DNA of 64,000 nucleotides from Paracoccaceae bacterium (GTDB lineage Bacteria > Pseudomonadota > Alphaproteobacteria > Rhodobacterales > Rhodobacteraceae): assembly GCA_018223125.1 (NCBI GenBank), contig JAAEZA010000008.1, forward strand, positions 30,190 to 94,189, in the 5' to 3' direction. Under the pieces are notes generated by a model. That model made no database searches. It saw nothing but the letters and a program-made list of their open reading frames with translations, and had not been told where the DNA came from. Positions within the stretch are counted from its first letter, which is position 1. Each line of letters begins with the position of its first letter. A program made the translations under genes and the position numbers. Of this stretch, positions 27,070 to 35,373 are shown piece by piece.

Positions 27070-27423
27070 TCAGACAGGTAAAGCAGCAATGGCCACGCGG
27101 CGCCCTTCGGATAGCAGAATGTTGTAGGTACGACAGGCGCTCGGGCTGGACATGACTTCTGCGGCGACACCGGCCTCTTCCAACGTTTCCCGCAGAGCAG
27201 GCGGCAAAGGCGCGATGTCCGCCCCTGTACCCACAAAAAGAATGTCGTAACTGTCCGCAAGGGCCAAAAGCGGCGCGGGATCATCCAGCCCTTTCCATTC
27301 CGCGAGTCCCTTTGCGCTAAGCAGCAGCGCCCCGTCACGGGGCTGGTCTTCGACGCGGAAAAATCCCGGACCATAAGCGTCTACAGGGGGCTGTCCGTCA
27401 AAGGTTACTTCGGTAAATTTCAT
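27070..27423 (-). CDS. Mth938-like domain protein (NDUFAF3/DUF498 family)
   Basis: A 117-residue soluble protein with the family pattern: an N-terminal YGPGFFRV segment, SYDILFVGTGADIAPLPPALRETL, then EVMSSPSACRTYNILLSEGRRVAIAALPV. The mitochondrial relative NDUFAF3 helps assemble complex I, and it is commonly found near secDF in alphaproteobacteria. The exact bacterial role is unknown. It lies 26 bases after the TSUP gene on the same strand. Confidence 0.88.
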   Translation of the reverse strand: MKFTEVTFDGQPPVDAYGPGFFRVEDQPRDGALLLSAKGLAEWKGLDDPAPLLALADSYDILFVGTGADIAPLPPALRETLEEAGVAAEVMSSPSACRTYNILLSEGRRVAIAALPV

Positions 27424-27449
27424 CGACTGTCTCCTGTCGTTGCGGGGTG

Positions 27450-28199
27450 TTAGCCCCAGACCGGCAGCCCCATCAGGGCCGAAACGGTTATTACAATAAA
27501 GGCTGCTGCCCGATACAGGTTTTCCCGCGCAGGATCAAACAGGGCCGCACCGACAGCCGTTCCCGCAATATAAGGCAGCAGGGCCAGAAAGCCGATGAAG
27601 ATCGCGTCCCAGCCCAACACGCCCTGTAATCCCAGCACCGGAAAAATCGCAAGATCCGCCAGCAGCAGATACAGGATCAAATTGGCGCGCACGGTTTCGG
27701 CTGGCAGGCGGCTTGCCATATAAAGCACCGTGACGGGCGGGCCGGGCAATCCGGCCACACCACCAAGGAAGCCGCCAATCCCGCCGGTAATTGCAATCAC
27801 CGGCTTGGTCAGGCGGCCTGTGTAGCGCACGCCGGACAGAAGAACGAGAACGCAGGCCAGCGTGCTGACCGACACTACGTAACGGTAGGTGTCCGAATCT
27901 ATCCGCACCAGAAAGTACAGGCCCAATGGCAGCATCAGAACCAACCCCACCCCCAGCAAGGCCACATCGCGGGGCTGGCCCTTGCGCAGGGCGCTTGGCA
28001 CCATGGGCAGCGGCCCGAACAGATCCATTGCCAGCAGCGAAACAAGCGCCGTGACCGGACTGACCACCGCACCGGCAAAGGGCAGATAGACCATCGCAGT
28101 GCCAAATCCGGTGAAGCCGCGCACCACACCGGCAATGGCAGCCCCCAGAAGCAGCCACCACAGATCGGGCAGCTGCAAAAGCTCTGTCAGGGTTGGCAC
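27450..28199 (-). CDS. TSUP (TauE/SafE) family membrane transporter, copy 1
   Basis: A 249-residue permease with seven or eight hydrophobic segments and the family motifs GFTGFGTAMVYLPF near the N-terminus and GFLGGVAGLPGPPVTVLY in the second half. TSUP proteins export sulfite, sulfoacetate or other organosulfur anions; the substrate here cannot be told. The start codon is GTG, one base beyond the secF stop, so it is tightly coupled to secF. Confidence 0.85.
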   Translation of the reverse strand: MPTLTELLQLPDLWWLLLGAAIAGVVRGFTGFGTAMVYLPFAGAVVSPVTALVSLLAMDLFGPLPMVPSALRKGQPRDVALLGVGLVLMLPLGLYFLVRIDSDTYRYVVSVSTLACVLVLLSGVRYTGRLTKPVIAITGGIGGFLGGVAGLPGPPVTVLYMASRLPAETVRANLILYLLLADLAIFPVLGLQGVLGWDAIFIGFLALLPYIAGTAVGAALFDPARENLYRAAAFIVITVSALMGLPVWG

Positions 28200-28200
28200 G

Positions 28201-29166
28201 TCAGGCGTCGATGTTGGCGAACTGGTTGCCAGACGTATTATCAGGCTTGGATTTATCCCGTGTCACACCAAGGCGCAGCAACACGCTGGAGGCGACAAAC
28301 ACCGAGGAATAAGTCCCCACCAGAACCCCCCAGATCATCGCAAAAACGAAACCGCGGATCACGTCGCCGCCCAGTACAAACAGGGAAATCAGCGCAATCA
28401 GCGTTGTTACAGAGGTCATGACCGTCCGGCTGAGCGTTTCGTTGATGGACAGGTTCAGAACCTCTTGCAGTGGCGTCGTTTTGAACTTGCGCAGGTTTTC
28501 CCGCACGCGGTCAAACACAACCACAGTATCGTTCAGGGAATAGCCCACAATCGTCAGCAACGCTGCGATAATGGCCAGATCGAACTTGATTTGCAGCAGG
28601 CTGAACACACCGATTGTCAGCGTGACGTCATGGATAAGTGCCAGAACCGCCCCCACCGAAAACTGCCACTCGAACCGCAGCCAGATGTAGAACAGCACCG
28701 CAAGCACCGCGAGAACAACAGCCTCGATTGCCGTCCAGACCAGCTCTCCGGAAACTTTCGGCCCGACACTTTCCACCGACGGAAAGGTTATCGTGCTGTC
28801 TGCTTCGGTCAGTGCGGCTTTTACCGCCTGAATGGTTTCGTTGGTGATCGCCTGCGCACCCTCCTGTGCCTGAATGCGGATTTGCGCCACGTTCAGATCT
28901 GGGCGGGTCGGGTCGGTGACTTCGGTGATGGAAATATCACCAAGGTTCAGCGGCGTCAGCGCATCGCGATACGCCCCCACATCTACGGCGACGTCACTGT
29001 CGGTGCGGATCGTTGTACCGCCTCTGAAGTCGATACCGTAGTTCAGCCCCATCGTCAGGAACAGCACAACAGATGCCACCATAGCGAAAGCAGACAGACC
29101 CACCGTGATGTAGGTGATGCCGAAGAAGTTGATCTTGGTGTTTTCGGGAACCAGTTTCAAACGCAT
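28201..29166 (-). CDS. secF: Protein translocase subunit SecF
   Basis: A 321-residue inner-membrane protein that works with SecD to pull exported proteins through SecYEG using the proton gradient. It has an N-terminal helix, a periplasmic domain with the GIDFRGGT motif and the C-terminal helices with IVGYSLNDTVVVFDRVREN, the SecF hallmark. It is preceded by secD with 13 bases between them. Confidence 0.96.
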   Translation of the reverse strand: MRLKLVPENTKINFFGITYITVGLSAFAMVASVVLFLTMGLNYGIDFRGGTTIRTDSDVAVDVGAYRDALTPLNLGDISITEVTDPTRPDLNVAQIRIQAQEGAQAITNETIQAVKAALTEADSTITFPSVESVGPKVSGELVWTAIEAVVLAVLAVLFYIWLRFEWQFSVGAVLALIHDVTLTIGVFSLLQIKFDLAIIAALLTIVGYSLNDTVVVFDRVRENLRKFKTTPLQEVLNLSINETLSRTVMTSVTTLIALISLFVLGGDVIRGFVFAMIWGVLVGTYSSVFVASSVLLRLGVTRDKSKPDNTSGNQFANIDA

Positions 29167-29179
29167 GTCTCTTGCTCCT

Positions 29180-30844
29180 TCAAACTTCGATTGTCTTTGG
29201 ACGACGGTATTGCATCCAGGTAGAGATCAGCAGCCGCGTCACCCAGATTGCCGTAAAGACAGAGGTCACGATGCCAAAGCCAAGGGTGATGGCAAAGCCG
29301 CGCACCGGACCGGAGCCCATAACGAAAAGGATCACAGCGGCAATCAGTGTGGTGATATTCGCATCCACAATGGCCGAAAAGGCCCGCTCGTAGCCCAGCT
29401 CGATGGCGCGCGCCGGACCTTTGGCGGATTTCAGTTCCTCGCGGATACGCTCGAACACCAGCACATTGGCGTCAACCGCCATACCGATGGTCAGCACGAT
29501 CCCCGCGATACCGGGCAATGTCAGGGTTGCGCCAATCGCGCTCAGCAGGCCAAAGATCAGGGCCACGTTAATAATCAGCGCCACATTGGCAAACAGGCCG
29601 AAGGTGCCATAGCTTAGCCCCATGAAGATCAGAACGGCGGCAAAGGCAACGATACAGGCGATCCGGCCCGCATCAATACTGTCCTGCCCCAGTTCCGGAC
29701 CGATTGTCCGTTCTTCAAGATAGGTAACCTTGGCAGGCAAGGCCCCTGCCCGCAGCTGGATCGCCAGCTTGGCGGTTTCTTCCACGCTGAACTGGCCGGT
29801 GATGATGCCGGAGCCGCCCGGAATATGGCTGCGGATGGTCGGAGCGGAAACCACGCCGCCATCCAGAACGATCGCAAACGGCGTTCCGATGTTATTGGCG
29901 GTGTATTCCCCGAAGATCCGCCCCCCCGAAGGGTTCAAGCGAAAGCTGACAGCAGCCTGATTGTTCTGGTCAAAGGCGGCTTGTGCATCCACCAGTTGTT
30001 CACCGGTAATCACCGGTGTTTTTTCCATGATATAGTAGATGCCCGGCTCGTCTTCGGCTGGCAGCATGATCTGGCGGGACTGGACACGGGCATTCTGGTC
30101 CGAGGTCCGCCCCACAACGGCGTGAAAGGTCAGTTTCGCAGTGGTGCCGATCAGGTCTTTCAGCTCTTCGGCGGAACCGATGCCGGGCACCTGAATAAGC
30201 ACGCGGTCTGTACCCTGACGCTGGATCGTCGGTTCGCGCGTACCGGCTTCATCTACACGGCGGCGGATGATTTCAAGCGTCTGCTCCAGCGTGCGCTGGT
30301 CGGTGGCCAGTTTCTCTGCTTCGGACAGGCGCACGATAATGTCGGCCCCGTTGGAACTGACCTCGATATCTGTCTGTCCCGCACTTGTCAGAGAAACAAC
30401 AGGTTGGGCCAGAGCACGAATGGTTGTGACCGCAGAACCAATCGCTTCGGGCTTGGAAATACGCACATGAAGCTCGTCTTCGGGGCTATCTACGCGGCGG
30501 ATAGTGCCGATTTCATTGCGCTTCTCACGCAAGGCATCCCGAACTGACGGCCACAGGTCGTCCATACGGGCCGCATAAACCTCGCCCAGTTGCACTTCTG
30601 CCAGCAGATGCGCCCCGCCCCGCAGGTCAAGACCCAGATTCACCAGAGAGGACGGCAGGAAAGAAGGCCACTGTCCGGCCATGGCCGTAAGTTCCGGCGT
30701 TGCTTCGGCCCCCGCTTCCAAAGCGGCTGTGGCGTCGTTGTACTGTTCCACCTGCGTATATTGCAGGTTCGGACTGGCCAACAGAATTCCAAGGGCACAA
30801 ATGCCCCAGATCACTATCTTTTTCCAAAGGGGGAATTGAAGCAT
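29180..30844 (-). CDS. secD: Protein translocase subunit SecD
   Basis: A 554-residue inner-membrane protein with an N-terminal helix, the motif LGLDLRGGAHLL, a large periplasmic domain (P1 head and base) and five C-terminal helices carrying GMAVDANVLVFERIREEL. It partners SecF. The length is shorter than E. coli SecD (615) but usual for alphaproteobacteria. The 68-bp gap to yajC holds a 7-bp inverted repeat, ATGCGCA/TGCGCAT (30878-30902), of unknown meaning. Confidence 0.96.
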   Translation of the reverse strand: MLQFPLWKKIVIWGICALGILLASPNLQYTQVEQYNDATAALEAGAEATPELTAMAGQWPSFLPSSLVNLGLDLRGGAHLLAEVQLGEVYAARMDDLWPSVRDALREKRNEIGTIRRVDSPEDELHVRISKPEAIGSAVTTIRALAQPVVSLTSAGQTDIEVSSNGADIIVRLSEAEKLATDQRTLEQTLEIIRRRVDEAGTREPTIQRQGTDRVLIQVPGIGSAEELKDLIGTTAKLTFHAVVGRTSDQNARVQSRQIMLPAEDEPGIYYIMEKTPVITGEQLVDAQAAFDQNNQAAVSFRLNPSGGRIFGEYTANNIGTPFAIVLDGGVVSAPTIRSHIPGGSGIITGQFSVEETAKLAIQLRAGALPAKVTYLEERTIGPELGQDSIDAGRIACIVAFAAVLIFMGLSYGTFGLFANVALIINVALIFGLLSAIGATLTLPGIAGIVLTIGMAVDANVLVFERIREELKSAKGPARAIELGYERAFSAIVDANITTLIAAVILFVMGSGPVRGFAITLGFGIVTSVFTAIWVTRLLISTWMQYRRPKTIEV

Positions 30845-30912
30845 GCTCTGCCCTTGTTCTTGTTATTATAGCCAAAAATGCGCACCGGAGGCCGATGCGC
30901 ATTCAGGAAGGT

Positions 30913-31233
30913 TTAGGTTGTCGGCTCTGTCTTGCTCAGAACGGTCTGGATGGTGGACTGAACCACGCGAACCTTGACGCCTGTGGCCAGTTCAACTTCG
31001 ACTTCATTGTCTTCCTTGACCTTGGTCACTTTACCGATCAGGCCACCTGCGGTGACAACCTGATCACCCTTGCGCAGGGCCTCGACCATGGCGCGATGTT
31101 CCTTCAGCTTCTTTTGCTGGGGACGGATCATCAGAAAATACATGATGCCGAAGATCAGAATCAGCGGCACAAAGCCCCCGATTCCACCCAAACCACCACC
31201 GGCTGCCTGTGCATAAGCAGGACTTGCAAACAT
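30913..31233 (-). CDS. yajC: Preprotein translocase accessory subunit YajC
   Basis: A 106-residue protein with one membrane helix (GFVPLILIFGIMYFLMI) followed by RPQQKKLKEHRAMVEAL, the classic YajC sequence, and a small basic/acidic domain with GDQVVTAGGLIGKV. It is the first gene of the sec set. The ATG at 31233 follows AAGGAT. It binds SecDF in the holo-translocon. Confidence 0.96.
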   Translation of the reverse strand: MFASPAYAQAAGGGLGGIGGFVPLILIFGIMYFLMIRPQQKKLKEHRAMVEALRKGDQVVTAGGLIGKVTKVKEDNEVEVELATGVKVRVVQSTIQTVLSKTEPTT

Positions 31234-31269
31234 ATTTTTATCCTTTGTAGCGGGCAGCCCTTCAGCCAC

Positions 31270-31615
31270 CGAATTTCCGCGTGGAACCTAGAACTTCAGA
31301 TGGGGGATAGCAAGGCCGCTGACAAGGGCAAATGCAGCGACAAAATGGATCGAATCGTGCAATTCGCCCTCAATCCTCCCGATCCGCGGGTTTTGTGAAC
31401 TTGTGGCGACGTGCCTGTTTCCCGGGATCGCAGAAATCCCTTGCCGTCTACGAACTTCGTTTCCCAAACGGAAACGATCCCTGAATTTGCACCCTTGCCC
31501 GAAGGAATGTTTGCGTCAAATAAGTTGATAACGCAAAGAATCCGGCGCACTCTACCTGCTATACTACTGTTACATTTAACCAAACCGCCTTGTGCACCTG
31601 TCGGGGGGACAGTCC
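31270..31615. other. Divergent intergenic region between yajC and the pentapeptide gene
   Basis: No gene is supported here: the minus-strand frame that spans it has no recognisable product. It must hold the yajC promoter on the minus strand and that of the pentapeptide gene on the plus strand. TTGCGT and ACGCAA form short inverted arms around 31509-31536. Nothing else stands out. Confidence 0.5.
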
Positions 31616-32962
31616 ATGGAAACAACGGAACGCGGGTTTGTGCTCGATTTGCCCGCTATTACGATTCCGACCGCGCTCACACCGGAAACGGTTCCTTGGG
31701 CCATTGCGGCGGCGGTTGTTCTACTCATCCTGATCCTGCGATACAAACTGTGGCGCGGCTGGCGGCAGCGCTTTAATTTTTTCAAACGCACGGAAAAACC
31801 CCTTCTTCGCGTGATCGGATGGATGTCGATTCTGGTTTCTCCAATCTGGGTTTCGCTTATTTTTCTGGTTTTTTTCTCGATCTGGATGCTGGCGATCTCT
31901 TTTGGTGAGGCCATCGGTGTGGAATCCATGCGCTGGCATGTGCTGGCGATTGTCGGGATGATCGCCTCGCTTGTCGGCCTTTTGTCGATGCCGCTGTTAA
32001 TCATGAATGCCTTCCACGCAGAGCGGCGCACCCGCGCCAATGAGGAAAGCTACCTGACAGACCGCATTTCCCAAGCGGTGGAAAAGCTCGGGGCCGAACG
32101 GGTGGTCTGGCGGGATAACAAACAACAGTCCGAACCGAATTTGGAGGTCCGTATGGGGGCGCTCTACCTGTTGGAGCGGATCGGCAAGGACAGCCCGCGG
32201 GACCATATCCCGATCACCGAAACCATCTGTGCCTATATCCGCGAAAATGCCCACGCCCCCCATATTGACGAGATGGCCACCCGCCAGAAGGAGATAGACG
32301 CCGCCCGACGTTTGAAAATCAAACGCGCAGAGCTTGACGCCAGTGACAAAGCCGCCTGCCTGACCTATGCGGTGCCGCGCGCGGATATTCAGGCCGCCGC
32401 CACCATTCTTGGGCGCCGTAGCCAAGATGCGATTGCACTGGAAGAGACCGAGAAATACGTGCTCGACCTGCGTGGGGTTCATCTGGACCGGATCGACTGG
32501 TCCAATGCGCATCTGGCCAATGCGATACTGGACGATGCAAGCCTGAACGGTGCCAGTCTGTGTGTCGCCAACCTGCGGGGCGCAAGGCTGAAGAATGCTT
32601 CTTTGGAACGGGCCGATCTGTTCAAGGCCAACCTGACCGAAGCCTGGCTGTCGGGTGCCAGCCTGTCAAACGCATGGCTCGACTGGGCGATCCTGCACGG
32701 CTCTCAGCTGTCGCTTGCGAAATTCCAGAACGCGAATTTCTCGGCCACCGAACTCAGCTTTGCCGCCGTGAAAAACACTGATTTCACGGATGCCAAGCAT
32801 CTGGACGAACAGCAACTGGCCGATACAGTGGGCGACGGGTCCACTATATTACCCGCCAACATTCTTACACCGCGCTCTGAAACATGGACGGATAAAGTGC
32901 TCCCGTCCGAGGCGTTTTTCAGCCTGTGGCGCAATGTAAAGAAACAGGCGGGGATGACCTGA
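31616..32962 (+). CDS. Membrane-anchored pentapeptide repeat protein
   Basis: A 448-residue protein. The N-terminal third has three hydrophobic segments, around residues 20-37, 65-95 and 105-130. A middle helical domain contains TDRISQAVEKLGAE and MGALYLLERIGKDSPRDH, a block often found ahead of pentapeptide repeats in cyanobacterial and other proteins. The C-terminal part has about 20 A(D/N)LxX-type repeats (for example ANLRGARLKNASLERADL) that should form a right-handed quadrilateral beta-helix. The function is unknown. The ATG at 31616 is preferred over a GTG 24 bases upstream. Confidence 0.82.
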   Translation: METTERGFVLDLPAITIPTALTPETVPWAIAAAVVLLILILRYKLWRGWRQRFNFFKRTEKPLLRVIGWMSILVSPIWVSLIFLVFFSIWMLAISFGEAIGVESMRWHVLAIVGMIASLVGLLSMPLLIMNAFHAERRTRANEESYLTDRISQAVEKLGAERVVWRDNKQQSEPNLEVRMGALYLLERIGKDSPRDHIPITETICAYIRENAHAPHIDEMATRQKEIDAARRLKIKRAELDASDKAACLTYAVPRADIQAAATILGRRSQDAIALEETEKYVLDLRGVHLDRIDWSNAHLANAILDDASLNGASLCVANLRGARLKNASLERADLFKANLTEAWLSGASLSNAWLDWAILHGSQLSLAKFQNANFSATELSFAAVKNTDFTDAKHLDEQQLADTVGDGSTILPANILTPRSETWTDKVLPSEAFFSLWRNVKKQAGMT

Positions 32963-32983
32963 CCCGCCTGCTCTGCGATTGTG

Positions 32984-33490
32984 TCAGTTCAAAAGCACCC
33001 GCAACCGCTGGCCGGAGCGCAGCGTAACCCGTTTGGCCACCGATCCACCTTCGGGGAAGTAGCTGTTGGGAACCATCCAGACCACACGCGACTGCACGTA
33101 ATAAGTCCCGGGAGCGACGCCGGAAAATTCGAAATCCCCTTCCGCATCACAGGTGGCAACCCGTCGATATTCAAGATATTCCGGCGGAACGCCCTTCAGC
33201 GACACCCCTTGAAACACGTTGATCCGCCCGCCCGAAACATCGCCGTATATCTTGGCAAACCGTTCGGTTGCATATTTTGTGGCAGGGAAAAGATTCACCT
33301 CCTCCCCCGCGCAGGTGACAACACCGCCGCCGTTCTGTCGCATGAACGCCTGACCTGACAATCTTGCCGAGCCTCCGTTTTTGACAAAAGCCGCTTCACG
33401 CGGATCAAATTTGGCCGTGATCTCAAGATCGCGCCCGACACAGGCGGACAGGAAAAGGATCAGACAGAATAGATTAATCAATTTAAACAC
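32984..33490 (-). CDS. Small lipoprotein of unknown function (carboxypeptidase-regulatory-like)
   Basis: A 168-residue lipoprotein: the signal peptide ends in the lipobox LSAC with Cys 17. The mature part has GSARLSGQAFMRQNGGGVVTCAG and a C-terminal segment FEFSGVAPGTYYVQSRV, which looks like a carboxypeptidase-regulatory-like beta domain. The start is GTG at 33490 with AGGGGA upstream. It follows a second small lipoprotein gene on the same strand by 26 bases. I do not recognise the exact family. Confidence 0.7.
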   Translation of the reverse strand: MFKLINLFCLILFLSACVGRDLEITAKFDPREAAFVKNGGSARLSGQAFMRQNGGGVVTCAGEEVNLFPATKYATERFAKIYGDVSGGRINVFQGVSLKGVPPEYLEYRRVATCDAEGDFEFSGVAPGTYYVQSRVVWMVPNSYFPEGGSVAKRVTLRSGQRLRVLLN

Positions 33491-33516
33491 AGAATAATTC
33501 CCCTTAATTGACAGGA

Positions 33517-33813
33517 TCAACAGCGCAAACTGGCACGGGTTAAAACCGTATCGGATTTCGGAAGCAGCGCCTTGACGGAGCATCCGGTCACGGTTTCAAT
33601 CGCCGTAATGCCATCAGCGACAGCCTGCTTCAGCCCCCGCATCGACTGGTTGTTCAACCGCAGGGCCTGGGCTTCATCGTCGTTGTGATAAACTAGAAAC
33701 CGGTTCTCCCCCACGTTCAGGCGGTCGCTCTGCTCATAGTCAAAACCGACCAAAGGCGTATCGCAGCCCGAGAGAGCGAACATAATTCCTACGATGTGGT
33801 AAAAGTTGCGCAT
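33517..33813 (-). CDS. Small lipoprotein of unknown function
   Basis: A 98-residue protein with a signal peptide ending in a lipobox (FALSGC, Cys 17). The mature sequence is polar, with NDDEAQALRLNNQSMRGLKQAV and a C-terminal pair of cysteines (TGCSVKALL and the final Cys). It probably forms a two-gene operon with the next lipoprotein. A CtrA-type box lies 23 bases upstream of the ATG. No family assigned. Confidence 0.65.
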   Translation of the reverse strand: MRNFYHIVGIMFALSGCDTPLVGFDYEQSDRLNVGENRFLVYHNDDEAQALRLNNQSMRGLKQAVADGITAIETVTGCSVKALLPKSDTVLTRASLRC

Positions 33814-33835
33814 GTCCCAAACTTGGCGCAAAGCG

Positions 33836-33851
33836 GTTAACAGCCGGTTAA
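33836..33851 (-). promoter_or_regulatory. Full CtrA-type binding site
   Basis: Read on the minus strand the site is TTAACCGGCTGTTAAC, an exact match to the CtrA consensus TTAA-N7-TTAAC. It is in the promoter region of the small lipoprotein pair and about 130 bases upstream of serS. CtrA is the cell-cycle and motility regulator of alphaproteobacteria. Binding is inferred from sequence alone. Confidence 0.5.
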
Positions 33852-33982
33852 TGAATAACAAGCTGAGAGAAAGCTGTGCCTGCAACACCGCAGCTTCTCT
33901 TCCATAAACCCTCTTAACCTTGGCGCCGGTTTCCTATATCCCGCCCCCATCACCGACTCCTATTTAGAAAGGCTAAAGGACG

Positions 33983-35275
33983 ATGCATGATATTCGACTG
34001 ATCCGTGACAACCCCGAAGGGTTTGATGCCGCACTGGCGAAACGTGGATTGGCGCCGATGTCATCCCAAATCCTCGCTATTGACGAATCCCGCCGCGCCA
34101 AGATTACAGCGGCCGAGACGGCTCTGGCGGATCGCAATGCGGCCAGCAAACAGGTTGGCGCGGCCAAAGCCAAGGGCGACGAGGCGGAATTTGAACGTCT
34201 GCGCGCGCTTGTGGCCGACAAGAAGGCGGAAATCGCAACGCTGGAAGAGGAGGCCAAGGCAGAGGACATGCGCTTGCAGGATCTTCTGGCGACGATTCCG
34301 AACCTGCCCCATGACGATGTGCCCCTTGGCGCGGATGAAAGCGACAATGTGGAGCTGCGCAAGTGGGGCACACCGAAATCGTTTGATTTCAAACCGAAAG
34401 AGCATTTTGAATTGGCCGCAGTCCAAGGTGGCATGGATTTTGAAATGGCGGCCAAACTCTCCGGTTCGCGCTTTGTTGTAATGTCCGGTGCCGTTGCGCG
34501 CCTGCACCGTGCACTGGCCCAGTTCATGATCGACACCCACACCAGCGAAAACGGCCTGACAGAAGTGAACACGCCGGTTCTGGTGCGCGACGATGCCATG
34601 ATGGGCACCGGCCAGTTGCCGAAATTTGCCGAGGACAGCTACCAAACCACAAACGGCTGGTGGCTGATCCCGACATCCGAGGTCACGCTGACAAATCTTG
34701 CCGCCGGCGAGATGATGGACGAGTCGACCCTGCCCCGCCGTTATACGGCCCATTCACTGTGCTTCCGCTCCGAAGCGGGTTCTGCGGGCCGTGACACATC
34801 AGGCATGTTGCGCCAGCACCAGTTCGAAAAAGTCGAAATGGTCAGCGTTACCCGCCCCGAGGACAGCCTGTCCGAACTGGACCGGATGACCAAATGCGCC
34901 GAAGGCATTCTGGAACGGCTGGAACTGCCTTATCGCACGGTTGTGCTCTGCACGGGCGACATAGGCTTCGGGGCGCGCAAGACCCATGATATTGAAGTCT
35001 GGCTGCCCGGTCAGGATACCTACCGCGAAATCAGTTCCTGTTCGGTCTGTGGCGATTTCCAGGCCCGCCGTATGAACGCCCGTTTCAAGCGCACCGGCGA
35101 AAAGAAACCGGAATTTGTACACACGCTGAACGGCTCCGGTCTGGCGGTCGGGCGCTGTCTGATTGCAGTGCTGGAGAACGGGCAGCAGGAAGACGGATCA
35201 GTGAAACTGCCAGAGGCGCTCTATCCGTGGCTGGGTGGGAAGACCATGATTACCGCAGACGGCGTTCTGGCCTGA
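33983..35275 (+). CDS. serS: Seryl-tRNA synthetase
   Basis: A 430-residue class II synthetase that charges tRNA-Ser and the selenocysteine tRNA where present. An N-terminal coiled-coil arm (about residues 30-110) precedes the catalytic core. Motif 2 ([26 protein letters not shown]) and motif 3 ([19 protein letters not shown]) are intact, as is the TxE serine-recognition segment (PTSEVTLTN). The size is normal. It is convergent with nlpD across a shared terminator. Confidence 0.97.
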   Translation: MHDIRLIRDNPEGFDAALAKRGLAPMSSQILAIDESRRAKITAAETALADRNAASKQVGAAKAKGDEAEFERLRALVADKKAEIATLEEEAKAEDMRLQDLLATIPNLPHDDVPLGADESDNVELRKWGTPKSFDFKPKEHFELAAVQGGMDFEMAAKLSGSRFVVMSGAVARLHRALAQFMIDTHTSENGLTEVNTPVLVRDDAMMGTGQLPKFAEDSYQTTNGWWLIPTSEVTLTNLAAGEMMDESTLPRRYTAHSLCFRSEAGSAGRDTSGMLRQHQFEKVEMVSVTRPEDSLSELDRMTKCAEGILERLELPYRTVVLCTGDIGFGARKTHDIEVWLPGQDTYREISSCSVCGDFQARRMNARFKRTGEKKPEFVHTLNGSGLAVGRCLIAVLENGQQEDGSVKLPEALYPWLGGKTMITADGVLA

Positions 35276-35305
35276 CACCAGATCCTCTTCAGCAATTCCA
35301 AAAAC

Positions 35306-35338
35306 ACAAAACCCCGCTAATACAGCGGGGTTTTTTAA
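35306..35338. terminator. Bidirectional terminator between serS and nlpD
   Basis: ACCCCGCT at 35311-35318 pairs with AGCGGGGT at 35324-35331 around a five-base loop, with TTTTT on the plus side and AAAA-rich sequence on the other. It serves both convergent genes. Confidence 0.92.
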
Positions 35339-35373
35339 TTATTACAAGGCGCTAAGTGGCGCTATTGACGCGG

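Noticed and set aside
31296..31625. A 109-codon minus-strand frame in the yajC upstream region
   Set aside because: No ribosome binding site, no homology-like features, and it overlaps the start of the pentapeptide gene.
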